Positions 13,401 through 25,899 of a stretch of 64,000 bases of DNA are shown piece by piece. The stretch covers positions 23,958,501 through 24,022,500 of the forward strand of contig NC_092593.1 of assembly GCF_047663525.1 (NCBI RefSeq), read 5' to 3'. Within the stretch, counting starts at the first letter, position 1. Each line of letters starts with the position of its first letter. The translations under genes were made by a program, and so were the position numbers. This stretch comes from Anas platyrhynchos. Its lineage: Eukaryota; Chordata; Aves; Anseriformes; Anatidae. Under the pieces are notes generated by a model. That model saw only the letters and a program-made list of their open reading frames with translations. It did no database searches and was not told where the DNA came from.

Positions 13401-16400
13401 TAGCAGAAGTACAGTTCTAAACATAGCCCTTGGAACTTGGAAAAGAAAATGAATCTTTATGTCCTTATTCCTTGACTTTACAGGAAGCCAGGCTGCAGCA
13501 GCATTGTCACTTGTAGAAGTAGAAAAACTGAAGTTGAAAGACTGGTTCAATTTCTTGATCATGTTTCCTATGAGCATAATAGGAAAAGAACAACCCAAAA
13601 GACAGCATATTATCCAGACTTAAAGCATAACAAAGTCAAAATACAAATTAAAAGTAAATAAATGAAGGCATCTGCTCTAGATAATCTTCTCTTTAAGGTA
13701 AAAAAAATAAAAATCACAAAAGGTGCAAGGTCTGTAATACATAAGGAACAGAAACCAAGCAATAAAACACTGCGGTGGATATGGGCAAAACCTTGTTGAA
13801 AATAGTTACTTGTTTTTGGGGGCAAAAACTAAGTAAACCAATCTCTGAAGAGACTTCCTTGTAAGGACTGCTGCAACCATTCCTGCCATCTCCCCCCAAA
13901 TCCCTAAGGCCCCAGAGACAAAGGCAGCGGGAGAACAGAAGTGTCATTCTCCAGCACCTAAAACCTAATTCTCCCAAGTAAATAAGCACATAGTCCAGTT
14001 ATCTACTATTTATATGACAGCAATATTTCTTATAAGATAAAATGAGTAAAACAGATAAGAAAGCACGTAACAGCTCAGCAAACCATTTCTTCACTCCCAA
14101 AACAATTCCCCAAAAGAGTAGGGAACATTGGCCCTTAAGGTTCTTAACTTCCAGATATAAAACTAAGTCCATATATAATTTAAGCTGAAAAATACACAAG
14201 ACTTATTGACCTTCTTGGGGGCAAAAAAGAAGTTCACTTGCAATGTTAAAGTTCATGTTTTATTGTTAAATGCATCAGTTTGGGCCTTTTTTTTTTTTTT
14301 TTTTTTTAATTTGGTTGGTGGGGATGCATTATCTGCATCCCCATCTGCATCCTGTCCTGACCACAGTTTCATCTACTAGTTAGACAACAGACAAGTAACA
14401 GTACACATTGACTACTTATACAAGCACTGGCACAAAATTAACAGAGAAAATAGTTTTTCCTTTCTCAGAAAAAAAATTACATATACTATCTTCATAAGCA
14501 TTATCAAGTTTGTAGACATGAATATCAAGTTAATAAACATAATCACATTTTATGCTTCCTAGTCTGAGCTGATCAACAGCAGGAATAAGAAAAGATTCCT
14601 CTGCAGGACAACATTACCCAGGTCCAATACAATTCTGTTCTTCCTTCAAGACAAACCAACATTAGATTGCTGATAGCACTGCAGAAACTTAAGTTGTAGT
14701 CTGATCCTGTACAACAGCTGTGCATTCCTGCTCTGTCTGCATTTTTACCAAAGAAGAAACTTGAAAAGAGAATATTTTTTTCCTCTAATTTTAAATATTT
14801 AGAGATCACACTCACTACTGCTTGCTCTATCACAGTGGCTCTCCATGCCCTTGTATGTAATGGGCATGCTGAAGCCCTGCTGGGAACCAGCCACACCACC
14901 ATACAAGTTCCCACATCATGCCAGCCTCACTGTCAGCCATTTAGTGCCATTCTCCCCAACATACAGGATGATTTTTTGAATTTTATATTTTATTTTATAT
15001 TTATTATATTATATTTATTTATATTTTATTTTATATTTTTATATAGATATATATATATTAAAATTTAAACTAGTAAAATAAGATCTTTGAATAATAAATT
15101 TAAAGTGTTATTGTGACAAAACAGTAGTTTTATTAACCTTAGCCACACTCATTTTTAAAGGTGTATTGTAGGGACATTAGACATTAAACACAGATTGTAC
15201 GCAGTTGCTGTTATCCTCCTAACACAACTCTGCTGATCCATGAGCTCAAGCTGTCTATATTTCAGTTTGTCAATAGGGCTGTTGCAGAAAAGTAAAACAA
15301 GTTAACTTGTGTAACAATGTATGTATGCTTGCTTGTTTTAATTCTGCTATTCTATAGAAAAATGGCACAATGACATACAAATGTAAATAATTCAAAGTAA
15401 TATCCATTTGTTTTGGAAAACTGAAAACCAATCGAATAGAATAGCAAAATCCTTTACCAAGCAAAACTAAGGCTTAATTCAGTCTTGTTCTTGTAATGGG
15501 ATTTCTGCTAAAATTAGAACTGCAGAATCAGACCCTTCATTTTCACCATCACTGACGTACTGTAATCAAATAGATAATTGAACTGTATTATGCTGCACTG
15601 CCACAATGCAGCATGCCCTATAGGTGGAAAATATTTCTCCTCTGTCCTGACAGATTATGATTTTTTTTTTTTCCCCAAATAGTGTTCTTAGAGACACACA
15701 CACACATCATTCAGAACATCTTTCTAGTTAGGTACATGTATAAAATTAACAAAGTAACAAACAATAACAGTGTATGCAGAAGACAGCCACGCACCAAATA
15801 TACATTAGATACTCATTTTTCTAAATAAGATAAGTACAGAATTTACCTAGACAAATGAGCAATAAAGCATGAGTGCAACTAAAGTCAGATCTGTCTAATG
15901 GAGGGGGGGGGGGGGGTAGTGAAGCCAGCTAAATGACTGAAGTATTGACATAAATTTGTCTTTCAGCTAGTTTTATCAGTGACAGCAATAGGAAGCTGTG
16001 TTTGAATTCTCACAAGGCTCTAAGCAACAATCTTAAATTGTTTCTGTACTTGACTGGTGGTGTAGCAGTGCTGACTTATCCTCTAAACTCCCATTTCATA
16101 GTTATTCTCACTTATTTTAAAAAAGTGATTGCCATTTAACATTTAGTTTATGTATATACTCATTCTTTTTAGTTCTTTTTCTACTCCAACTCTTCTACTG
16201 AGATGTTATCTTCTCCTTTTACATGTAGTCATATACATATTTTTATTTTTATTTTTTGTTTTACATATTTAAACAACTCCACAGCACAAGAATGTAAGAA
16301 TTACAGGGTGGTGCGTGTGTGTGTAGAAAATGAAGCATTTAATTAATAAGTGAGCTGTATTAACAGGAAAGAAATTAAGTCTACTTTTTCCTTTGGCTGG

Positions 16401-19400
16401 AGTTCTTGCTCATTGCTTCTAAAATGAGATATGAAGACCTGTAATGAAGTTACTAAGAGCAACACCAGAAAAGTGGAAAAACATTAAAAATCTATAATGT
16501 CTTTAAGTATCATATGTATACTGTATCATATATTACACCGTAGCATAAAGTTGAGGCTATTAACTGCTTAGACTGCATTTCCATACATTCTACTGTTTCA
16601 GTGTTTTAAACTTAGTTAAATTTCCTGCAGCCTATCTATAAAAAAGCATCCCAAACCACCACACTGTTTAAAGGACAGCAACTCTAAATTAAGTGATGAG
16701 AAGCACAGCCTCACCTGTGCCATCAGTTTCACCAGGGAGAACAGAAACAGAGGGATACATTCTCCTTCCCCCTTTCATAGGCCCTGCCTTTTCCACAGTT
16801 TAAGCAGAACCAGGAGAGAACCACCAAAAGATGTATCAGCTGCAGCCAGGTAGAAGCAGACCTTGCAGTTAATTTGCAGAGCAGAATACAGAATGGCAAT
16901 GAGACAAATCCAGGTCAGCCCTTCCAGGAGTAGGGATTCCAAAAGCGCTCCCCACACAAGTGTTACCTCCTCCCTACTAAAACAGATTTACCACACAAGG
17001 AAAAAGAACCACTCACTGAAGGGATTCAGAACTCACCTCCAGCTGAGACAGTGAACTTCCCTGAGGAGAAGGCAACATCACAGGAGAGGACACAAAAAGC
17101 CACAGATAGGAGTAATCTGGATTACTATTCCCTCTGCATCATACCAGTATCTCTACTGCACCACTCAAGAAGACTTGTACTTGTCATGCAGAAACCACAG
17201 CCTGAGGTAACCCTTTTTGTAGCTGCTGGCTTCCAGAATATATTCCTTAAAAAGTAATGAAGCCTGTACCAAGTGTCTAATGCAAGCTACTTGGAACAGA
17301 AGGAAAGCAAGAGGCAACTGTCTCTGCTCCTTTAAGTCACCACAGACTCTAGCAAGATGTGAAGCCAGATGAGCATTCAGAGGTTTTTCCTGGAGCCTCC
17401 CTATTCTTATTTTTCCACTATTAAAATCTGTGAGGTTTTTATAGTGAGGTAATACAAGCGGATCAAAAGGCTCCAGACCTGTATTCAAAACCATACCCCT
17501 TCTTGCCCTGAAAGTACACCGTCATACAACTCACAGCCTCTTTACCTCATGGCATGCCTGCACTCCTGAGGAGTCACAGGCCAGGGAGGGACCAGTTTCC
17601 TGCTTATGCTGTGAGGAAATTTTACCAGGAGCTGAGGAAAATAAACCTAAAAATGTTTATGTCTTCAGATAAACAAGCTAACTAACTGATATGCTAATGA
17701 AGTATGTAAGTTTGACAGGAAAAAAAAAAAAAAAAAGCCTCACAGAACTAGACAGAACTAGCCCACAGACATTCCGTGGAAAGGAGAGCTAAAAGGCTGT
17801 TATGACTACCACACTTCTTTTGGTAGCCAAGGGTATCAGGGCACTAAGTACTTACTCTGTCAGTAAGAAAACAGGCCACACATTTAATAACAAACGAAAA
17901 AGATAAAAAAAGTGAACAAAAAATACCAGCATGCTGATACCTTGAAGTCTTCCACACGTAGGGTTGCCTGGGAGCCTGCACCCCTCACCACCTGCATCCT
18001 CGCACCTCCTCATACCAGCACCAAAATCAGGCAGCACAACATGCTTCAGCACTGACTTTAAGTGCATAAGACCCACACCACCGCTTGTAACTTCCCAGCA
18101 ACAGCAAATTATTGCAAAACTCTTTACACATGAGTGGGGAGCAGGTTCCAGTCCTAGCTTTTGCCTCAGGACTGTGTGGACTTGCATTAAACAGGCTCCA
18201 CCTAGGCACCTTGCACCCAGTTGCTGCCAACCCCCTGATTTTTGTCTCTAACCAGCAAGGGATGCATGCCCAGGTGCTGAGCAGCCATGAAGTGATGGCC
18301 TAGGTGGGAGCAGCTGGCCCTGTCATAGTGAACAGGCAACCGCCATCCTGGCCTGTGAGGTAACTTGGCCTGCTCCACACAGACAGGTGAGAGGTGGGTT
18401 TGCTCCACCACGGCACCTGCAGCCTGTCACCAGCAGCACACAGCATGTTGTGTGGCCCAGGAAGTTTTACATTTCAGTCAGAAACTGCTCCCTGAGAAGG
18501 CTCACAGGCCATGGGAGATGAAATAAGGTGCAGGGGCCTCAGAGAGCCTCACATAGGCAGCAGCTATGCCTCCCTACCTCTGCGGCTGCCGCTGTGGCTC
18601 TCAGATGTGGATGGCACAAGGCCACTTCCTAGAGACTCATAACTTTAATGTTTCCTAAATTTTGCATGGTGGACTGAGGTGCCCTTTCCTGGAGAGCATG
18701 TTTGAGCAATTTAGTTCTTTACTGTTGTAATTATCTCTTCTGTTCCCTGTGGTGCTTCCTAGTAATGTTTAATGCACAGTAAAAGTTGTTCTAACTCATT
18801 TTTTTGTGTATTACATGGAGATTGTCTGCTTGCCATGTTTTGTGGTCTCTGAGGGGCAACCTCTGTCCTTGCTGAGAGCCGGTGTGGAAATACATGCAGT
18901 AAGGGCTAGCGCCAGCTGCTCCAGCACTGCTGATCAAGGCAGCTCCTAAGTGCTTCTGACCCACAGGACCAAACCCTCACAGGAATTTCGTAGATGCTCT
19001 TTAGAATGGAAAGAGATGCACTGATAATTCTGATAGTAAGAAGCAGTTAACCTGTGTGATAAGATGTGGCTCCCATCTGCTCATCACCACCTATGCCAAC
19101 ACCTCTTACTTGGGAAAAGCCAGGCTAAAGAGTTTGCACCTGTAAGCAGTAACTCTGTATAATTGTAATACCATCCAACACAAGCAGAAGAAAATGAATG
19201 CTCCTAGGTACCTAGCTCCTACAAAGTTCCTAGAAAAATGACACAATCTTAACACCTGTGCCCAGGTGATCAGGAATTTTTTAAGATTTCTTCTAACAGA
19301 GTGTGTTTGCAATAGTTGCATGCCATTTGGCCTAAACTTGACAGAGAAAACAGTGAGATCAATGTTTTCTGTTTTGCTTTATTTTAGTTTTTATAGTTAA

Positions 19401-22400
19401 ATGTTTTAGAATAATTAGCTATTATTCTTGTTAAAGACTTGAGCTGTTCTGAAAATCATTTCTGATTATTTTTACTGACCCTTCTCTAGCCTCCAAGAAC
19501 CCATGCCTTAGTGTAAATCCTTTTAATACTTCTCTTTTTTTTCCCCACTTCATTAAGACATCCATCAGGTAAGCCATTTTATCTTTATTTAAAGCTATAT
19601 TTTAAATTCTAAATTTAACATAAGGTATATTGAAAACTTTTTTTAGCTGACATTGGCAAACGGCCAAACATTTTTCAATGCTTCCTGATGTATGCTTACT
19701 AATCTTACTAAAGAGTAGGATTTTTTCACTAGTTAGAAAGATGTGGGACGCTATTATCTCTAAACTTTTACACAGGTTAAGTTATAACAATAGCCAAACA
19801 TTCCTTAAGATTTATTTTTTTATTTATGTGATACTCTAAAAGATGGAACAAAATAGAAGCGATCAGGAGCCTCAGCTGAATGTCACAGAAGATCTGTACG
19901 AAGGGATGACATGAAAAATACACAGATTTAATTAGAAAAAAAAAAAAGTTAAATTTTTGAACAACTCATAAGACCTGCAGATAAAGGTTTAATATTGCCT
20001 CTGCCTACATACTTACAATATATTTAATACATTTCATACCCAAGTGCAAAAGCTGTATCTATGCTCTGTTAAAGGAAGTCTCAAAAGGACACTTGGGTCC
20101 TAATTTCCTTGACAGTATAATGGTGTTTGATTCTTCAAACACATATGCTCAAGACATACCGCATTATTTGCATAAGAGTAAGGGTTCAGTAACGCTTCCC
20201 AAAATTAATACAAGGGAAGGATCCAAGGCCATATTTTAAAGCTTAAATTTACTAGGAATCCAATCTACAACTAGATTACTTCCAGGATAAAAAGTTTTAG
20301 ACTGACTCCAAAATGCAAAGAGAGTACATATCTCCATTTCTGTTCCAACAAATTCCATAGTACTAACTCTTACAGATTAAATAAAATATATTACAAGTTG
20401 TTATACAGTTATAAAACCTCACCTTCAGCACATGACTTTGCACTGTGGTCAATAAAACTTTGAGTCATGAATGAATCCGGCAATTTCTGAACCAGGTGTT
20501 TAACATTCACCTAAACTTTTCCATAAATTAAATATTTGTCAAATTATCTGATGCTGTGGACCACCAAAACGTTTGGTCAATTACTTCACATAAACTTCAT
20601 AGATCAAATTACCATGAGGCATCCAAAGTTGTATATTATTAAAAAAAATCCGGATTGTGATACAGTCCTCAATACATAATATTGATTCCAAATCTTGTAT
20701 CTAGCTATGCACATTCAATTAATTCAGTTTACGTGAGCAGGGTTGTAAAGACAGACCCACTGACAGTAATAATCACAGAAAAGCCCCAGCCTATTATTTC
20801 AAATATGTTTTCTTTTTTGAAAAATGTGTAATTGAAAATCTTATGCTATCTTTGAAAATGACACTGCAAATCATTTACAAACTTCCTAAGCCTATTGAAC
20901 TCTGTATGGGGGTACAGGTAACTGCCTGCATGAAGCACACTGTAGGAAATGACAGGATTTAAATGTGTATGTTATTCCCATGAAGTCTCATTAATGCCAG
21001 TAGTAGCTGGCAATAATCTGTGCACAAACTGGCCACCCAGTCCATACTAGTTGATAGGACTTCCAGTCACTTCAACTAGTATCTGATCAGACTCTGAGAA
21101 AATAAAGATGTCTACACAATAATAAGACAAATTTCCCAATATTGTAAATGAGGTAATTAATGATATGGAAGTATTTTTACCTTTTTTTTTTTTATTTAAA
21201 AAAGAAGCAAAGAGACTTTACTCTAGAGGTGCTAGTCTGACCTATTACAAAAAAGACCTTTTCTTACCAAATAAGTATCGTCAACATAAACATTCTCTTC
21301 AGTGGACAAAATGGTGTTGCTCTCTTGCTTCTTTTTCTCCAACTTCATCTGTCAGCCTGACAAAGTTTCCTGGTAGTGCTTTTTTTTTTTTTTACCTGAT
21401 GGTTGATTAAAAACTTCCATCATCAGTGGCAATGCTGACAAAAATCATATAATCACATCTGTTAATTTTTAAAGAGCTGTATTGTGAGCACTACAATGAT
21501 CTGAGGTGGAACAGCCTCTTTGCGTACACATAACTAGCCTTCCTTAGGGCTCTTTATGCTATTAAATTAGAAAGGTCTCCTTTTAATGATGCACAATGGT
21601 TATATACACGCCAGGTAAGAGAAGATAAACTGTACTAACTAGGGAACATAACAGAAAGCATATCCCTCATTTTATTAGCAAGAAAAACTTTCATTAATGT
21701 TACAAGGTCTGAAGTTTCTGATGTACTAGAATTGTTCAGAAGTAACTCCATGGGAAGTGGTGAAGTTGCAACTGATAATTACAGGAGAAACTTGGCTCAG
21801 AACTTTCCCTTCTACAGTAACTAATGTACATAGGGCTTAGACATACAACAAAGTGTATTATTTATTATAATTGATTATAAAGAATACAAGCCAGGCAAAA
21901 GTACAATATAAATAGTACTGGGAATGGCAACTGCGTGGATTGTTTTCCACTGTTCTCTGCGAACCAGCCAAATAGACAAGCTGCTGGGCTTCTTCATAGG
22001 GAAGGGAATACAAAATGAACACACACTTAAGGAAAGTAACAGTCCCTTAGGACTAGAAAAACACCCTACCTTTCCAGTGGCTTTCTCACCTCCAAAAGAA
22101 AAGGTGTCTGGATCTATCCAGAGTTAAGAGACACAGAGCTCTTTCCCAGCCAAACTCAGATATCCTTAATCTGTTTATTCACCTGAGACTATTGAGAATA
22201 TCTTCTGCTTGGCCCCCAAGAGCAGAAATTTTGGGAAGTGTACAGTTTTAGAAAGTTACAAAAAAAAAAAAAAATCAAATGGTAAGAGAAAGTGGATAAT
22301 GGGTAAAAAGGAAAAAAGAAACTAAGAAAGCAAGCTTAGATTTTTTCAAAGGCGATCCAACAGTCAGTCATTTTAGGCTGACTATTACAGCCTTTTTGCC

Positions 22401-24185
22401 AAGCTCTAGTCTTTCCTTTTTCTGTGGGCTGGAAACCTCTCAGTCCATATCTGTGATGAGCTTAGTATTTTTCACTGGTTGATAAATACATAAATATTCA
22501 GCCAAAAAAAAAACAGCCCAGCTCTTCTGTATTTCAAACAAAAAGTATCCAATCTTATTTTCAAGTTTCTTCCTTGTATGGTTTGTTATTAAGCATCATC
22601 CCATTTTTTTAAATGTTTGTGTTTGGAATTATTCTAGAGCAAAGTTAGACATCGAATGTTTTTTACCTGAATTATTAAGGACACGCATCTCCCACCTTTC
22701 TAAGATTTTCCAAGATCCTCATTTATAAAATGGGTGGTTCTGTGTTTCTTAATTTTCTACAGAATCTTAAATTGCTGGTAGTGTCTCACGCTAGTACCTA
22801 GCAGAAACAATCCCTAGAACTGAGACAGAAGGTGGTAAATCTGACGCTAGTAAACTGAATGCACTGTTTTGCATTAACACTCTCGGGACAGGGCACTTCT
22901 GTCCCTGCCAGAATTTTTGCCCTGAAGCCAGGACTGCATTTTCACAACTCAAGCTGAAGCCTCTGTAAAAATACAAGGTGGGGGAACTCCTCGCAATGGG
23001 ATTAACGGGGATGGTTTTATCACTCCAAGAAAGCGGTTTGAAAATACACGCCATGCGGTCTGAGTGGGCACATGCACCGGTGAAAACATACGCTCTTTAG
23101 GAAGCCGTGGAGATGACTTCGGCAGCGAGCAGGCAGGGAACGGTAGGCGACACCGAGCCTTACGGCTACAAACATCGGCAGTGTCGCGAGCATCTTTTTA
23201 AACTTTTCTCCAGCGGATCCCAGAGGACTTTCTGAAAAGGCGTGAAGCCGCCGAGCGCTCCCGGGGAACCCAGCGGGCGGCTAAACGCGACCCCTGCCGC
23301 CCCGAGGCAGGCAAGGAGGGAGGGAAGGAGACCGTGGGGCGGCAGGAGGGACCCCGAGGGGCCCCGACGGGGCAGGAGGGGCCGCGGGGAGCCGGGGACC
23401 CGCCCGGCTCCTACCTGGTAGGCGTCGGGGATGTTGACGGTCTCTCCGTGCTCCGCCACGTAGCCGATGATGCCCTTGCCCCAGGGCACCTGCACCTCGT
23501 TGCTGTTCTCGGTGGAGCCGCAGGGCAGCAGCGGGGTGCCGGCGTGCACGTCGAAGAACTTGGAGACCAGGCTCTTCTTGCCGGCGGCCGCCCCCTCCAC
23601 GAGGAAGAGGGACCCCCGGTCGGCGTCCACCATGAGGCAGACGAAGATGAGGATCTTGTAGCTGAGGCTGGTGAGGTCCAGGTCGTTGGAGATGTCCTTG
23701 ACCAGCTCCAGGAAGAACTGCCGCTCGTTGTGCTCCTTGAGGTAGCGCTTGTAGTCCAGGGCGGGCGGGGGGTACTGGGGCAGGCTGACGCGGGACTCGA
23801 GCAGGGCGCTGAGGATGTGCGCGGTGGTGGGGGGCAAGGAGCTGGCCTTCCGCAGCAGGGCCCGCCGCCGCACGCTGCTCAGCGGCTCCTGCGCCCGGGC
23901 GTGCACATGCTCGTCGTAGGTGAGGTTGACGTGGATGGCCTTGGAGCGGGCGAAGCTCTTCCGCAGCTCCTTGTGGGACGCCCGCCGCTGCAGCCCCCCG
24001 CCGCCGGGGCCGCCCGCGCTGCCCCAGCCGCCGCCGCCGCCGCCTCCCTGCCGCTCCTCCGACGGGCCGCCCGCGGGCGCCTTGGGCACCGAGTTTCTCC
24101 TCTTCAGCCACTTCTCCACCAGCTCCGGGTGCCTGTCGAGGAAACTTTCCACCGCCGCCACGTCGAGGCCGGCGTCCGCCGCCAT
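7245..24185 (-). CDS. PDE11A: PDE11A, dual cAMP/cGMP 3',5'-cyclic phosphodiesterase 11A, 5' part (coding exons 1-2)
   Basis: PDE11A hydrolyses cAMP and cGMP in the cytosol. The long (A4-type) isoform has a regulatory N-terminus, tandem GAF-A and GAF-B domains, and a C-terminal HD-type catalytic domain. Only 310 N-terminal codons lie here: join(complement 24185..23415, complement 7403..7245), both exons phase 0. The start at 24185 has a strong context (GGCACCATGG) and opens a PDE11A4-like N-terminus. The catalytic domain and GAF-B are beyond the left edge. Residues 45-64 form a Gly-rich low-complexity linker, followed by basic Ser motifs RRAS (67-70) and RKAS (112-115), the kind of sites phosphorylated in PDE11A4. 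GAF-A runs from about residue 160 through exon 2. Identification rests on long near-identical stretches such as [20 protein letters not shown] (153-172). Confidence 0.95.
7404..23414 (-). other. PDE11A: PDE11A intron 1 (16 kb), no other gene seen
   Basis: It separates the two PDE11A coding exons. No convincing coding sequence, tRNA or CR1 element was recognised on either strand. Contents include AT-rich repeats (7569-7602, 14980-15070), poly-T and poly-A tracts (12151-12168, 14287-14307, 17720-17737, 22260-22275) and a G14 run at 15903-15916. PDE11A has shorter isoforms with internal promoters in mammals; none could be located here. Confidence 0.75.
15903..15916 (+). repeat. Poly-G run (14 G)
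   Basis: Fourteen consecutive G on the plus strand in PDE11A intron 1. It is a slippage-prone homopolymer and could be an assembly-length artefact. Confidence 0.9.
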
Positions 24186-25860
24186 GGTGCCGGCGGCGGG
24201 GGCGGCTCAGGCCATGCCCCGACGGGCGCCCGGGCGCGGGGATGGGAAGGGAAGGGAAGGGGGGATGGAGGGAGGGAGGGACGGAGGCTGCCGGCGAGCG
24301 CCGCCCCTGGCTCTTGCCCGGGGGCGAGGGCTCCTCCTCGGGGGCGCGCCTCCTCCTCGCCCCCCTCTTTACTAGTGGTAGTATCGTGCGTATCAGCCTG
24401 GGCGCTTCTCCTGCTGCCCGGCTCCCGGCCCTCCGCTTCTGCCCCCTCCGTCCGGGGCCGGCTCCCCGGCGGGCGCTGCCTCCGGAGATGCTCCGGGAGC
24501 GGCGGGGCGAAGCCCTCCTGCCAAGTGCTGCCAGCGCTGGCGGCGGCTGCTGCGTAACCCAGCCGGCGGAGCGCCGGGGAGGGAGGCTGGGGAGGGCGGG
24601 GGGAGGACGCGGGGGGGCGGCGGGCGGAGGGGGCGACGCGGAGCCCGGCTGCCGAGGGAGGCACCGCGGGGCGAGGCGGGGCTGCACCGGGGGGACACGG
24701 AGCGAGGTGGAAAGGGGAGCGGGGGGGGGGAGGCTCCGCAGCTCGTTCGTGAATTCGGGAGCGGGGAACGGGGGGGGGCGAGCTTTTGTCTGCCCACGCG
24801 TGTGCGGGGAAGGGGCAGCCTCCCGCGGGGTTGCGGGAGAGGCGGCGCGGGTGCTCCCGTTACAGCGGGTTAATTTATGGCAGCGTTTGCGCCACTTGAG
24901 CACTTCAAAGGACGGGCGGAACGAGCGGAGCCCTTGGGGAGAGACCGGCTGAATTCCCCCGCTCGGATCCCGCTCCGTGCGGGGCTGAGTGCCGGGGGGC
25001 CGGCAGCGGGGTCCCGCGGGGAAGCCGCCCCCCGTCGGGGCCGGGGGCTCTGCGGCAGCGGCTGCCAGACGGAGAGCGGCCCCATGCACCGAGCAGCCGG
25101 AGCGGGGTTATTTTTATGCGCACGTGGAGCACGTTTCAGTGTTAAATCGATGCCTACGCACAGGCGATTGAAAAAAAAACACAACCAACACACCGCGGAG
25201 TCATGGATCCTAACACGTGAAAAATGTCTTTCATGCGCTAAGCACAGACTGAATGAAGGCGGCTTCACAGAAATTCATGAATGGGAGCTCGGGCGGCCGG
25301 GGAAACGCACGGGCAAACCCGCGATCAGCGGGGATCCCGAGCTGCCGGGGTCCTTGCCCTGCTGCAGCCCCTCCGAGGCAGGAGCAGCGGGGCTGGGGGG
25401 CACACGCGTGCCGGGGGGCTCCGTGCGCAGGCACCGCGGCTCGGAGGCTGCTCGGGGAGCGGCGGACAAAGGCGGCCGCCTCCCGCTGCAGCTCGCCGGC
25501 TTCGGCCGTCCCCCGGCCCCGCTCCGCGCCCGGCTCCCCCCGCGCAGGGGCGGCTGCAGCAGGCGGCCGCCGCCCCGCTACCGGCCCGCGGCGAGGCGGG
25601 GGCGCGCAGGCGCGCCGGGTTGGGGGGCGCCCCCCTCCGAGCACCCCCCGCCGCTGTTTTTTGGGGGAGAAAGAGTGGGGACGCCGCTTGGGGAAACGCC
25701 GCCCGCGCAGGGCACCGCCGGCCCCTGCCTGGCCTTTCCTGTGGCATTTGCTTTGTGGCAGCGCTGGCACAGACGCGCCGCTCGCACAAAGAAATAGCTC
25801 GAGCTGCCTGGCAGGCACACCTCCGTCTCTCAAGCAAGGCCCTCTGGCAGCTACGTACAG
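23200..25860 (-). promoter_or_regulatory. PDE11A: CpG island and promoter region of PDE11A
   Basis: About 2.6 kb of very GC- and CpG-rich sequence in AT-rich surroundings, covering the first PDE11A coding exon and roughly 1.7 kb upstream. There is no obvious TATA box at a fixed distance from the ATG, so a dispersed-start CpG-island promoter is inferred. Runs of G (for example 24721-24729 and 24771-24777) and purine tracts (24247-24280) could form G-quadruplexes. The many long open frames on both strands here come from base composition. The transcription start itself cannot be placed. Confidence 0.8.
23415..24185 (-). CDS. PDE11A: PDE11A coding exon 1 (257 codons)
   Basis: It encodes residues 1-257, from ATG at 24185-24183 to the codons for NIPDAYQ. 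The donor is CAG|GTAGGAG, with GT at 23414-23413. The family exon also ends after this motif, so the in-frame extension toward 23166 is intronic. Residues 15-30 hold the FLDRHPEL...VEKWLKRR motif typical of the PDE11A4 N-terminus. One oddity: the conserved GAF motif DRCSLFL reads DRGSLFL (residues 189-195). Confidence 0.94.
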
Positions 25861-25899
25861 TTGAAATAATTGTGCGTAAATAATTTTTACCATCTCAGT

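Noticed and set aside
14320-14342. 9-bp inverted repeat GGGGATGCA...TGCATCCCC
   Set aside because: Short, and next to a poly-T run; expected by chance in a window this size.
23281-25089. 602-codon minus-strand and 407-codon plus-strand (23334-24557) open frames
   Set aside because: They overlap PDE11A exon 1 in other frames inside a CpG island. GC-rich DNA lacks stop codons by chance, and their products are Arg/Pro/Gly/Ala-rich without any domain.
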